Of a DNA stretch of 64,000 nucleotides, positions 20,956-33,229 are shown piece after piece (positions within the stretch are counted from its first letter, which is position 1; every line of letters begins with the position of its first letter). The translations under genes were made by a program, and so were the position numbers. The stretch comes from Calendula officinalis (lineage: Eukaryota; Streptophyta; Magnoliopsida; Asterales; Asteraceae): contig OY970835.1 in assembly GCA_963853835.1 (NCBI GenBank), positions 33,740,047-33,804,046 on the forward strand, read 5' to 3'. The notes beneath the pieces are model-generated. The model was not told the DNA's origin, did not search any database, and saw nothing but the letters and a program-made list of their open reading frames with translations.

Positions 20956-22033
20956 CCTGTGAGAAACAAAAATAAGCCAGAGTTAATAATATCTCAAATG
21001 GGTAATCAATTGGCATAAAAGTAAATGGGTCAACCTAAAGTGTATTTTAAATGCATAAAAACTTCTTTAATCATTTTATTCAAAAGTCAAGATTATTATA
21101 GAAATAATACAATGTTTTGGACCAGAAAGTGTTTTGGATCAACCCAACCCATTTTGACCAGCTACCCACCCACCCATCATTCAATGGACCAATACCATGC
21201 CAGAAAACGAACCTACATCATAAGTAGAATTGATTGTTTCAGAATATCATAATATTAATCATATTAACAAGAACAACTTAAAAAAGAGTGTCAAATATTT
21301 ATTTATTTATTTTTTGTTCCATAACAATATTCCTTATATTTTGTCCACAAACTGACATACTTTTGCTATAAATGTCTAAAAAAGTGAGTTTAAAAAAAAC
21401 TGATATAACTACAATAGAAGAGAAAAACTGCAAGGACATCAAAAGATACAATAAGTACTGAAAAATAAACAGATCAATATTTAACATTTTATGTAAATAA
21501 TAATAAAAATAATAATAATAACTTCCATAAATACATTTTGACATGGAAATATGCAAATAATAGGGGGTGATTTTAGTTTAAAACCCAAAAGCAAGTCGAA
21601 CAAATAATAGCTGGTTATCTGGTATTCATCATTAAATACCATATAATCACATAAAAATACGCACGTCCTTAAAAACATCCAACATTTAAACAACTACTTG
21701 TTATTAAGTGCCAACAGTTCTATATAAAGAAAGCATAATAGTTTATTCAGTAAATTACATAAATCATACCTGTCATTTGAATGAGATTATGGATTTCATC
21801 CCTCAACTAGTCCTTAATTTTGAAACTAGTAACATCTAAAAACTCAATATACTTATTTGCTTTAAGCCTTTAAGGACCACTGGTGTTACAAGTTTCAAAC
21901 TTAGGGTCTATCCGTGCAATAAAAAAAAAAAGTCAAGGGACGAAATCCATATAAACCACATGCGAGATTCATGTACTTCACTTTAGAATTTTAATAATAA
22001 TTAAATATAAATATACTTACTCAATTCCCACCT
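20956..22033 (-). other. 3' UTR of the MUSTANG-like gene with a 1.06-kb intron
   Basis: Twelve bases after the stop codon, the minus strand has GAATTGA/GTAAGTAT (donor at 22020), and a strong pyrimidine-rich acceptor TTTGTTTCTCACAG at 20957 precedes GAGGAATACC. This suggests a 3' UTR intron of 20957-22020, with the last exon running left from 20956. The intron carries a MITE-like repeat at 21791-21951. Inferred from consensus sites only. Confidence 0.45.
21791..21951. repeat. Small inverted-repeat element (MITE-like)
   Basis: TGGATTTCATCCCTCAACT at the left and, inverted at the right, TGGATTTCGTCCCTTGACT form imperfect terminal inverted repeats about 160 bp apart. Target duplication not resolved. 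It lies within the proposed 3' UTR intron of the MUSTANG-like gene. Confidence 0.5.
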
Positions 22034-25000
22034 TTATATAAACTCCTTGCAAGTCGACTTATTATGTCCCGCACCCTTGCATCTGCTACACTGCAACTGC
22101 CTCTTATTCGAATCCACCAATCCAAATTTCTTACTAGGCGGCCGTCCTGGTGGCCGCTTAGTTGGCGGCGGTGTTACAGTAACAATCGCCGCCTGAGAAA
22201 TTTCCTTCTTATCCTCACTAGGAATAGGATGAACCGACTCTGAATACGCCAACCGATAACTCTCAACCGTAAAATACCGAGCACAAAAGTCAAACGGGTC
22301 CCGTGCAAGACACCCAATAACCGCAATCGCATGACAACACGGCATTCCCGTTATTTGCCATAATTTACAACTACAATCGTAATTATTTATATCCACAATT
22401 TCAATAGAATCCCCACGAACTTCAAATTTGTTGCCAGCTGGACCGGGACCCGAGTTGAACACTTGTAAGGCACAAACTTTAAGGCTTTCTTTTTCTAATC
22501 GTTCTTCTCTAACTGGGGTTAATCTTGTTAACCAATGGTTAGAATTCGTTCTTCTAGTGTAGATTACATCCATTATTTTACCTCTTATTGCATCCACCAT
22601 TTGTGTTATTGGTAATTCGTGTGCTTCAGATGCCCAGCTGTAAAACACTTCACCAAAATTCGATTCTATATGATTATAACGTGCACCCGGAAAAAACGCG
22701 TTTGCCCAATGTATAGGTTCACTTTCAATAACCCAATTATAAGCTTCAATCGATATACTTTTAATACTTTCCATACATTTTTGAAAACCTTCGGGTTTTG
22801 GTGCATAGGCAGCTGCATAAAAATCCTCAACAATAAGACGTTTCACTTCATGAGAAAATTGTCCTTTCAAATCCCGAATAAGTTGTTCGGAAAGAAACCG
22901 TAAGCAGTAACCATGGTACACACTTTCATCTTGAAAAATGGTTGAAATCGATTCTTTTAACCCGTTTTCACGGTCAGCAACAAAAGTCAAACCATGACAA
23001 GTGGTCAACGCTGACTTAAGTTGTTGCAAAAACCAAAACCAGTTCTCGTCAGAAACCGTATCAACAACCGCAAACGCAACGGGAAAAACATCATCGTCAC
23101 TGTCGGGAGCAGTTGCTGCTAATAATGTCCCTTGATATTTTGATTTTAAAGGTAAACTACCAAGAAATAATAACGGTCTACAACCCCTTTGAAACCCGTA
23201 AATCGAGGCATGAAACGATACAAATAAACGATGAAAACTCGAATCGGCTTTTGTTGTAAATGTTGCGAAACTTCCGGGATTTGTTTCCATAATTTGGTCA
23301 CAAAAATAAGGTAATAAACCGTACGCTTCTTTATACGAGCCTTGAAGTTGTTCTTTAGCAATTTCTTTTCCTCTCCATGCTTGAAAATAATTTAAATGGA
23401 CACCGTATTGTTCTTTAATATCAGTAACGATATCTTTCGGTTTATAATTTGGAGATATTTTTAATTTTTCTTTAATAACTCCCGCTACCCAGCTTCTAGT
23501 TGCTTGATGGCTCGTTGTAACAACCGACCCTTCACATGTGTGATTCGGGTTCATTTTTTTAATACAAATTAATTGAGTTGTTGATAATCTCGATGCGTGG
23601 ATTCTCCATGGGCAGTTTTCAATTTTGCATCTAACTGTCACTCGATGACTGTCGTTTTTTTTATATTTAAATGCAAATTGATGTGCGATTGAGTATTTTC
23701 TTAACGCATCACGAAAATCGGTTACACTGTTGAATCTTTGACCTACACCTGTGATGTTGTTCTGCCATTGTTGTGCTGCTTTTGTGTGTTTTTCATCGGT
23801 TATTTGAAGAGGGATTTCTGATTGTATGGGAACATATTGTTGATTTATGTTGTTAATAATGTGTTCATCGACAATGGCGAGATCGTTTGGGACATCGAAT
23901 GATGAATCGAGAAGAACACGTGGACTTATTTCGTCCATGTCAGCATCTAAGACACATGGAGTTGTGTCTGCTAGAATTCCAGTTTCTGATAAAGTTGTTC
24001 TACTTGATCTGCAAAAGGTTAAACATGTATAAGGCCAAAATACGTTTTAGTACTCTGAACTTGTCTGACTAGGTCTTCTACTATCCTGAACTATTAAAGA
24101 TGCAACATGGTACCCTGAACTTGACATATTGGTCGATTTAGTACCCTGACTTGTTAATTGGATCACGTGAGAAAACAAGACCAAATTAGTGAGTCAGGGT
24201 ACCAAAACGACCATTTTGTCAAGTTCAGGGTATCATGTTGCACCCTGTATCATGTTGCACCCTTAAGAGTTCAAGGAAGTAGAGTAGCCAGGCAAGTTCA
24301 GGGTACTAAAATGGCCTATAAATGAATACAAAATTAAAGTTATAATAGTAACTATAGAATTAATGTTATTATGGTGCGTTTAGTGTTCGAAAAATGTAGC
24401 ATTTTCCTAGAAAAATTATGAAGGAAAGCTCGAAAACGTGTTCAAATTGAAATTTTTCAAAAAAGTTTTCACATAACACACTTTTCAATTTTATAACTAA
24501 ATTCCGAAAACAATAATAGAACACGTTCTTAAAATTATCAATAGCTTTCTAGGAAGAAAAAAACAAATCCCATGTAAATAAACACACCCTTATTTTCCCC
24601 AAATTTCATAAATAAATAACTTAAACCATTTACAGAATTAAAAATCCAAACTTCATTATGCCTTTTTAGCTAAATGTTTTTAACTTATACTAAAATCCAC
24701 CAATCTTTCCATAACCGCACTCTCTAATTAATAAATAATAATACAAAAACAAATCCAGAACAAGTGATGAAAACTACCTACTCGCAGGCATATTTGAAAC
24801 ATCTGGAGCAACGATTTCTTCCATCATGATATAAACATCGATACTGCTCGAATTTTCATGGAATTTTATCATACGTTGAAGATCTTTATCATTAGAAATT
24901 GTGATTAATGTCTTCTTATTTCCTGGAAGAAAATACTTAATTGACATATTACTACGTATGCAATTAAACATTTCTGCAACTTCAATTTGGAAATCATTGT

Positions 25001-25124
25001 ATTTTGAATTTTCATCAATATCTATAGCATGTGCATCACCACCATCATATGATAATGAACCATCTTTAAGAGTCTTGAATACGCCACCTAACTGGCATAT
25101 TGCAATTACTTTTTTACCAGCCAT
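22034..25124 (-). CDS. MUG: MUSTANG-B-like domesticated Mutator transposase with PB1 domain
   Basis: Two coding exons, 24778-25124 and 22034-24008, join in phase (AG/A) to give 774 codons without breaks. Exon 1 encodes a PB1 domain (KVIAICQLGGVFKTLKDGSL ... FLPGNKKTLITISNDKDLQR). Exon 2 encodes, in order, a MuDR N-terminal DNA-binding domain (RFNSVTDFRDALRKYSIAH, with VRCKIENCPWRIHA), a MULE transposase core (KSKYQGTLLAATAPD, FVADRENGL, IESNFGEVFYSW), a SWIM zinc finger (CSCKLWQITGMPCCHAIAV), and a C-terminal Pro/Arg hook (KRPPGRPP) plus a CX2CX4HX4C knuckle. PB1 plus MULE is the MUSTANG-B arrangement, a host gene family derived from transposons that affects growth and flowering in Arabidopsis (family knowledge). 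Where active MULEs have the first catalytic Asp, this protein reads LFLGS. No terminal inverted repeats flank it, consistent with a host gene. Confidence 0.9.
24032..24317. mobile_element. MITE inside the MUSTANG-like gene intron
   Basis: Ends AGGCCAAAATACGTTTTAGT and, inverted, AGGCCATTTTAGTACCCTG, flanked by ATA on each side (24029-24031, 24318-24320). Interior repeats of CCCTGAACTTG in both orientations give a multi-hairpin structure. It lies in the only coding-region intron (24009-24777), 24 bp from the exon 2 acceptor. Confidence 0.7.
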
Positions 25125-26010
25125 GAAGTACTTTATATAACCTATGATACATATATACATATATTACATGTTAATATTTTAATCTCAATATTGAAAATAA
25201 AAATTTACGCATTTATGGTATGTTTGGTTTTACGATTTTCTAACAAATTTTGCCTGAATTAATCAGTTTCATACGCGCTACAACATACTTGATTATATAA
25301 GGTGTATTAAAATTTCCTATTTACCACTTATTAATTATTATTACGACTTCAAACGACAAAAACACATCTTGAAACTATTTTATACTACAACAAACTACCT
25401 AAGATTATCTAATATCATATAATCCTTTACAGAAACATAAACCACAAACGCCCCTAAATCAGGAAAATGTACTATTGCAAGCACCAAACACACGCACACA
25501 AACACTAGTAGACCACATTCAGCATTAAAACTATAAATAAATAAATAACAAAACAAGGCCAAAAGTTTTCAACATTCAGTGAACTCATAGAAGCAGAAAT
25601 AAGTAATAACAAGTAATAATTTAGGGCACTTAGTAATAACTTTCTAGCATACGAATAGGAACATTGCAACAATCAACATAAAAAAAAAACCCAAAAGGTT
25701 AATTAACGAGAAACCCTAAATTTCAAAATATCCCAAAGCGGAAGTGAAAAACACATGATTCATGTTTCCATACGCAATTCATTCACATAAGAACCCTATA
25801 TTGGCAATGAGATGAAAATTAAGATATAAACCCTAATGTCCATTGTACAAAAATGAACCTGAAGATGTAGCAGGAAATCGAATTGAACACAATTGACATC
25901 GAAATCGAGAAAGACGATAAATATTAGGAGTACCTTAAGGGTGAATTTTGTGAAACTGGAATCGATTATACTTGTTTGTTGTTCAATTTCGAATTTTGAT
26001 AAGAATTTAG
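25125..26010 (-). promoter_or_regulatory. 5' UTR intron and leader exon of the MUSTANG-like gene
   Basis: Minus-strand sequence has an acceptor GTATCATAG before 25141 and a donor CCTTAAG/gtactcc at 25934, implying a leader intron of 25142-25933. The leader exon would begin somewhere above 25990. Consensus-based inference. Confidence 0.5.
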
Positions 26011-26402
26011 GAGGTGGGGGACATGTGTCTCTGAGTATTCATATCAAGCGGGATTACATGATTTTGTGATAACATCCAAATTTTACAATGACGCAACAAA
26101 CAATAAATGAGTTCCGCCGACGACGCACAAAAGGATGATGTAGTCTTATTTTACACATCGTTAGCTTATAACCCTTCATAAATCATGTGTGATTTATAAT
26201 AAATTTCAAAACAAAAATTTAAATACGTAAAATAATAAATATTATTTATCAAACGATATAGGAAATTGAAGATAATAAAATTAAATTATCCACATTGCTA
26301 AATTCCAAATCATGTAGATTACTAAGGGCCTAAATAATGGCCAATAAAATAGTTAAAATATATGCATGAAAATCACATTTACTGGAAATAGTTTAATTAA
26401 TA

Positions 26403-26600
26403 CTCCCTATGTCCCATTTTTATTGTCCACCTTACTATTTTTTGTTTGTCCCAAAATAAGTGTCGATTTCAAATTACAACCAATCATATGAATTATAAGT
26501 GGGTAAATATGAGATTTTATTGGTGGACAATGTAATAATTGCATTTTTATAAAACTGTGTGCCTTTTGTCTAGTGGACAATTAATTTGGGACGAAAGGAG
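26403..26600. mobile_element. Stowaway-like MITE, family C
   Basis: Ends CTCCCTATGTCCCATTTTTA and, inverted, CTCCTTTCGTCCCAAATTAA, then a shared TTGTCCAC block, flanked by TA (26401-26402, 26601-26602). 198 bp, no coding capacity. Not closely related to families A and B beyond the terminal CTCC. Confidence 0.8.
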
Positions 26601-27032
26601 TATAAATTTTTGATTAAATAATGATTCTTGTGAGGCAAAACTTAAAAGCAAATAACACTTGTAAATGGTTTCTCAATTAAAGCAAATGACCTTTTAGCCC
26701 CAGGATCATCCAAGAAGTAGCAATAAAACCTGGAGATGAGGAGAAAAGAAATTGTTGCTATAAAGACTATAAACTTGAACTTATAAATATCACAAGCATG
26801 CTTCTGATAAGGAGTACTAAATAAAGAAAAATTGTTACAACCTATTTTATGATTTTCAATTGAAACATACATCTTTATTTAGATATTTCATCAAATATAT
26901 GCTTGACATAAACAACACACAGAAAGAAATATTATATGTAATCTTATATGTAATCTACTAATATCAATCAATTTTCTTTAACTTTGCTTCCATTGTAGTC
27001 CTTGACAAGGGAAAAAAAACTACTAAAAAAAG

Positions 27033-27248
27033 TAAGGGTAATGGATTCCACACTATTTGAATAAAATGAGGTTAATGATGTTTAAAAGTAAAAAGTAAAG
27101 GTAAAGGGGTCATTTCACTTTATTAAAGTAGATAGTTAGTGGGTGATGGTTCCATTTTTTTTGTCAAATAAGGTAATTTTTCAAAGTGTATCACTTATTT
27201 TGAATCACCTAAAAAAGAAAGTGTATTACTTATCTTGAATCGGAATTA
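27033..27248. mobile_element. MITE family A, inverted decayed copy
   Basis: Carries the reverse of the 8339-8654 interior (AAGTAAAGGTAAAGGGGTCA, CACTTTATTAAAGTAGATAG) and right end (AAGTGTATCACTTATTTTGA). The left end is missing or decayed. Confidence 0.7.
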
Positions 27249-27370
27249 GGTAATGTATCAATAAACTGTGTATAGTATTTAAATGCTATTCTTAACAAAC
27301 ATGATGAAAATATTTGAGTACATGCTACTATTAAAACCTTGCGCAAAAGATATTTTTAGAAAATATCATA

Positions 27371-27467
27371 TATTAAGTTTGAGTATGCGTAAATTTCGTA
27401 TATTTCGTATATTAAGTTTGATTAAACTTTATGCGTAAATTTCGTATATTAAGTTTGATTAAACTTT
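27371..27467. repeat. Short tandem repeat of about 46 bp
   Basis: AAATTTCGTATATTAAGTTT with flanking GATTAAACTTTATGCGT repeats about two and a half times. Looks like replication slippage; no function inferred. Confidence 0.75.
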
Positions 27468-27504
27468 AACGAATATTATGCAACAGTTTTAATTATAAAA
27501 TGTA

Positions 27505-27766
27505 CTCCCTTCATCGCACAAAAAACTTCCCGTTTGACTTTTGCACAAGTTTTTAGGTGATAGTTAGTGTTGGGGTCATTGATAATACTTTTAATTAAAA
27601 TATAAGATTGAGTTGGGGAGAGAAAAATAATTAGTGGATATTAGTTGTGGGTCTTTAGTAATAACAGTATTTTATTGTGTGGGGTCCATCAAATATGAGA
27701 AATGAGAAGTTTATTGTGGGATAAAAATTTAGAGTGAAATAGAATATTTTTTGTGAGATGAAGAGA
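27505..27766. mobile_element. MITE family B copy
   Basis: Left end CTCCCTTCATCGCACAAAAA, interior AATACTTTTAATTAAAATAT and TGGGGAGAGAAA blocks shared with 18361-18606, right end GTGAGATGAAGAGA. TA precedes the left end. Diverged. Confidence 0.65.
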
Positions 27767-28079
27767 ATATTATTTTTACATTTTTTTAAGAAATTCCAAC
27801 TAAAAGATATCTTTCACATTTTAATCACCATTGTCATCGATTGCACATTCAATGCACAAAGATGCTATACTAATACTACTATTATTGTAGTGGGGCTAAT
27901 GTACCCAATGTGGTTACCGTATTTTTTGAAAAAGTTTACTATTATCATTATATTGTATTGTAGCTATTATATATACGTTTCTATTAAATGTGGATAAAAA
28001 TCAATGATTTCATTCCTAGAAAAATATATCATTGATTTTGGGATGATCTTGAGTTAAAGAGCAACGTTAGCATCCTTCC

Positions 28080-29440
28080 TTCTTATCCATCACAAAAGGA
28101 CAAACAACTGAGTGATGTTGAAGCTTATGATTTATATTTTTTAAACTATAAAATCCAAGTTTAATCCTATCCAGTGAACATAAAAAGTGAAAGAATCTGA
28201 ATCCTTGAGCATAAAAATCAGTACGACAATTTGGGAAAGAAAGCTGCTTGAATACTTTTTGTTCAAAATTCACCTGAAAAGAGGAATGCCGCTTTAATTT
28301 ATACACTGGAATTTTTTTATTTATTTTTTAATTCTTTGATTCTCCTTCCTTCATTCATAAGAAAAACTCATAAGCTTCAAGAGGTTAAAGAAGTATTTGT
28401 TGGTTTATATATTGTGAGTTTCTGGAATTAAAGATTATAAACAGGAATCATGATTATCATTTTTCAAATTAGATTTATTGACCTATTTCTAGATATCACG
28501 AAATTCTAACTAGTTCCTGAGGATCATATTAAAAATTAGACACAAATTTTAATTCATGTTATTATGATTTTTGAGAGAATTTATATCAAATTTTATGTTA
28601 GTGTGCATCTTTTCATATATCTTTCAACATAAGATTGCTTAGACCCCTTTGAATGAGAAGCCGGTTGGGACTTCTCTAAAACTTACTGAATTAACCCATT
28701 TCAGTTAGAGAGATAAATCGGTTTGGGGATTGTATTCGATTGATGCCATGGTGGGGGCCCTTGCATTTAATATATTATTTGGTATTTTTTGCGTGTGTAT
28801 ATTTTATAATGTCGATCTCCAAAAAACTGAAGGGAAGAGGTATTGTTGGCATGAATATGCCAGTTTAATATCAGTTGTAGTGTGAGCTGGCGTGACACTG
28901 ATTTGAAAAAAACTGAAGTGTTAATTTCAGTCACAGTTGAGACGGGTCTTATGTTATATATAATGAAATCAAGACACTTCCATGAAATTAGGAGCACTCA
29001 TAAACAGTGCACCAACTACCACTTGAACCCCTTTTGTTATTTCACCTTATAAATCACACTGGGGCTAATACAAGTGTGCACTTCGCACCTGTTAACTTGT
29101 ATTAGAACCAATTTATGAAACCGACAAATGTATTTATTTTCATTATACTAAAATTGAACACATGACAATAAAATCATCAACAATAGTTACCCTTTAAAAC
29201 GCATGAAAGAAATAAAAAAATATCATTTGGGTGGGCAATTATTCCAAGTCACACTTTAACATTTTACAATGCGAAACTGTAGATGCTTCACTGAAAACCA
29301 TCAATTGTTCTAGACAGCTCAGAATGGAACAACTAGTTTACTTTTAGGTTGGAATTTTCATAGTTACAACCATTCCATTATAGGCCAAAAAGTAAAAGTA
29401 ACAAACCTACAATAATTAAGAAGAATGTCATATATAGTTC
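28080..29440. repeat. Segmental duplicate, copy 1 (pairs with 31540-32200)
   Basis: Blocks such as AGAATCTGAATC...GAGCATAAAAATCAGTA (about 28190-28220), TTCTTGATTCTCC-like AT tracts with AAGCTT, and AACCATCAATTGTTC / AACTAGTTTACTTTTAG (about 29297-29347) recur in the same order at 31540-32200. Divergence is substantial. No protein-coding frame is shared, so I cannot say what unit was duplicated. Confidence 0.5.
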
Positions 29441-29566
29441 CCTTCATGAAATGACTTGGTGGGACTTGTTGGTTTTCAGATGTTTACTTTGCCTAATAGT
29501 CGATCATTTGGTCAATAAAACCTATTATTACTTAAGCGCACTACCGAAAGCCAAATGCATATTCAA

Positions 29567-30244
29567 TAGGGGTGGCAATTGGGTTGGGTTTGGGTTGGTG
29601 GGTTCGGGTTGGCAGGTTGGCGTGTTAGAATCACTCAACTCGAACCCGACCTTTTAGAATTTTGGGTCACAAAAATCAACCCTAACCCAGACTCGTTTAA
29701 ATCAAGGTAACCCAGACCCAACCTGTCTAACCCATATAACTTAACAAGTTAGTGGGTCAAGTGGGTTATCGAGTCAAAACCAGGTTGGCGGAAATTGCAA
29801 TCACATGCAATGATGATGTTGATATTCTTATTTATAGAGAAACTGTGCTAAAATTAAAACTATTAAATAAGTAATTCTTGCACCTCCTAAATTTACAACC
29901 ATTTTAGTTAAAGAAAATATGCCAAAATTTAATTGTGTGAGATTTGAAGGAGAATTCAAGCTTGAAAGGTCAAAAGATATATAAATATTGTAGACATGAT
30001 AACTACTTTAAGGGGTGTCTTATATTATTTATAGTATTCACATATATTTTTAAAAAGTCTTTAAAAATTAAACGGGTTGACGGGTCGACCCGATTTTTTA
30101 TAAGTCAACCCCAACCCAACCTGATTTATAAACGATTTGGATGGGTCGACCTGTTTTTGACCCTAACCCATTTATGGTCAACCCAAACTTTTTCGTGTTG
30201 GATTCGTGTTAAGTTGCGGGTCGTGTCAGGAATTGCCACCCATA
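29567..30244. mobile_element. Non-autonomous hAT element 3 (GGGTTG/GACCC-tiled)
   Basis: Ends TAGGGGTGGCAATTGGG and AATTGCCACCCATA, flanked by a perfect 8-bp duplication ATATTCAA (29559-29566, 30245-30252). Both ends are tiled with GGGTTGGGTT, AACCCGACC and GGTCGACCC motifs around an AT-rich core. No transposase. Length 678 bp. Confidence 0.88.
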
Positions 30245-30484
30245 ATATTCAAACACTACCTATGTCAAAATTTTATAACTATAGTTTCATGTCAACAAGG
30301 ATATTAGACGAAAACTTGTGGTTTATATTCGTAGCAAATTTATATGTTAACAAACATATTTATATAAATACTAGGTTATATCTCGTGAAATATCACGGGT
30401 AGTTAGTATTTAGACGGAACATAATTTTTGTACTATAAACTTAATCAATGACATAAGAAGTTGGAGGAGGTATATAAATATATA

Positions 30485-30598
30485 CCTCCTCCGATTTAAA
30501 ATAAAGTGATACACTTTAGGCGTATCAAAATAAGTGACAAACTTTGATTATTTACGTTAGTTGGTAAAAAAAAAAATAGTTAAGCCACACCCAAACTA
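30485..30598. mobile_element. MITE family A, one-ended fragment
   Basis: Starts CCTCCTCCGATTTAAAATAA after TA, with AAGTGATACACTTTAGG and the GGTAAAAAAAAAAATAG interior of family A, then loses similarity near 30600. Confidence 0.65.
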
Positions 30599-31539
30599 AG
30601 GTGCTTTTGTAATTTTATGATATATAGTCGAAAAAAACATGTTTGGCCCTCCCAAAATAAACGTATCACGTTTTGGCCTTCCAGAAAATGTATTCTAAGT
30701 TCCGCCATTACTCTTGAGAGAAGATCTTTAGAACGGTAATCTTACTTATTCTTACACATGTTTTTTATACATTAAATTTATTTATTTATATTCATGATAC
30801 CACCAATTAATTTTTATTTAATTTGATTCTTATTTATTATTATTTCCACTACTCACTTTTGTCGGATGTCTTTTAAGAATCAGTATTTACCCCCATGATA
30901 GATTTGTGGCTGTCTACATCCCACCTTTCTCATACATCGTCTTTGATGGGATTGGGTTTCGTTGTATTGGAGATTAGTGTTATGATCAAAGTAGTTTTTG
31001 GCCATGCTTGGGAGCTAACCCTCTTCTCTTAATTTTATTCAAATTATCGACCAAGTGCATGAAATATATGATTTACAAGAGCCATTAATCTGTCTATATT
31101 ATGTTAAATCAAGGACTCCTCATGCTTGCCTTTAAAATATAGATGGAACAAAGAAGAAACATGCCATCATTTTTGTATAGATATTGTCAGTCATCAGATT
31201 TGACCTATCAGAACTCTTTGTCTCATCAAGAACCATCCAATTTCTAGTGAGGAATGTTAATAACAAGACATCAAGTCGTCGGTTGGTTCATGTCTCTCCA
31301 ATTTACAGAATAATTTTGGAGGTGATGAGTCATGGTCTAATCCCTATTGGATGGCCCCACAAGATTTATAAATAATTATTGACCCTCGTTATATATTATT
31401 GACCCTCTATGCATGATGCATGAATGCAATGCAATATGTGTAAGAATGTAGCCTCAATAATCCGTACGTGTTTCCGGCCAGTTACATGCAAAATTAGCAT
31501 TTTAATTCCTAATTATGATTTTGAAAAGGATCAACATTG

Positions 31540-33000
31540 ATCGATTGTGCTTCAAGCTATGCACTGAAGTTTTCAAACAAAAAAGTCCAAGTAAATCCTA
31601 TCCAATAAAATGAGTTAGTGGAAGAATCTGAATCTTTGCACGTACATAACACTCGTTAATCAGTAAAATATAGTAGTAAGTGGTAACAAAAGTGCTTTCT
31701 GGCCGTTCTTGTTCAAAAACCACTAGAAATTAAAGAGAAGGGGAAATTCATCATTTTGATATAAAGTTCATCTTTATTTATTTATTTAATTATTCTCTTT
31801 TCTTGGACTTGAGAATAAATAGAAGCTTTAGGAGGTATGTAATGCGGAACAAATTACGGAACAATGAAGATTTATCGATAATAGTTTATACACTAACTTA
31901 CGATTCCATTATGGTTGGTAAAAGATGAAGGTTTAATAGACAAAATTAACTATGGACGATGCACTAATATTTTTTAGGAATGTGGGAGATCGAGGGTAGG
32001 GACTATGATTGGCTAGAAACCATCAAATGTTCACGACAGCATATTAAAAGAAGCAGAAGGACCAAGAATTATTCCATCTTCATAGGAACATCAATTTAAA
32101 TGGTCACACTTCAATTGAGCTTTAGTGAAGATGCATAAAGTAATACCCTATGATAGAACTAGCTTACTTTTAGCTTCTATATCCAAGATTGCTCAATAAT
32201 TAGCTGGAACTTCTTCAAAATAACATATTCTAAGTTCTATGATTGGTAACAACCACCACAACAGTTAGGTCAAGCACATCTCGAGCATATGCTGGCCCAT
32301 ACGGCGGAACCGGTTATAAATAGGTATAGCCTTGAAAAAAAATTAGTTCTCTACTTCTCCCACCCGCGCAAGTAGTTTTTTCTATGAAAAAATAATGAAA
32401 GAATTAGTTCTCTATATGTCTATGCAACCTCTCAATTTTTACCAAATAGTGTTAAAAATATTTAAATTTCTTTTGTTAGTACATGTGACACATCTGAGAA
32501 AAAAATATGCAACCTGTGACACCCTTTATTATTTTCCTGGGTCAACTACTGAGAATTGGTATCGCTTTTTGAACTATAGGTAATGAAGCCATTAAAGTCC
32601 AAAATAAGAACAAATATTAATAAACCGTTTTTCAGTTGGACTTTCTCTAGTCATGCTCGTTGAAAACGAAAAATCATATGCATGTCGACTGATGATTGAT
32701 CTTAAAATTGTAAATCGATCATGTGATGGATTGTTTCATTGCAGCATAATTCATGGCTAAAATTGTTGCATCTTCTTCTCTACATTTAGTGTTTCTAACT
32801 TTGGCTATTAGTTAGTGACTGTGGTCCGTTGTGTAAGTCGACTTTATTCGACATGAAGAAAAAAATATTTGGATCCTCCACTTTTAGCAACATATTGTTT
32901 GCAAAAGGTAGCCAATCAAGAACATGTGTGGATCAGGAAATGATCTACGGAAGTTAAACATATAGGAACTAAAGGTGAGTTTGATGTAAGTCATACATGA
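31540..33000. repeat. Segmental duplicate, copy 2 (pairs with 28080-29440 and 52400-52900)
   Basis: The left part matches 28080-29440. From about 32000 the order continues as in 52430-52900: GATGGTCACA-type block, a TATA-like TTATAAATA at 32310, TTAGTTCTCTA, then TTTGGCTATTAGTTAGTGACTGTGGT and GATCTACGGA. Possibly a decayed or noncoding transcription unit; no conserved reading frame. Confidence 0.45.
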
Positions 33001-33229
33001 AAAAGTAATAACTAGTGCACATGGTCTTACTTAAATTTGCATCTACTCTTTTTATGCAATTGATTTTGGTGGTCCAGTTTGATAATTATAATCAATAATG
33101 TCGTTAGTTCGAAATTTTATTTTCTTGATATGATCTCATGATATTGACGTTTTTAAACACGTTCAACCCTGTCAATATTACCTATTTTGAGTACGTTTTG
33201 TAAGTAAAAGTATGTGATATTACTCAATA

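Noticed and set aside
26642..26872. 76-codon minus-strand frame
   Set aside because: AT-rich, hydrophobic by composition, no conserved motif or gene context.
29944..30402. 152-codon plus-strand frame across the end of hAT element 3
   Set aside because: Crosses the element boundary and target duplication; no domain.
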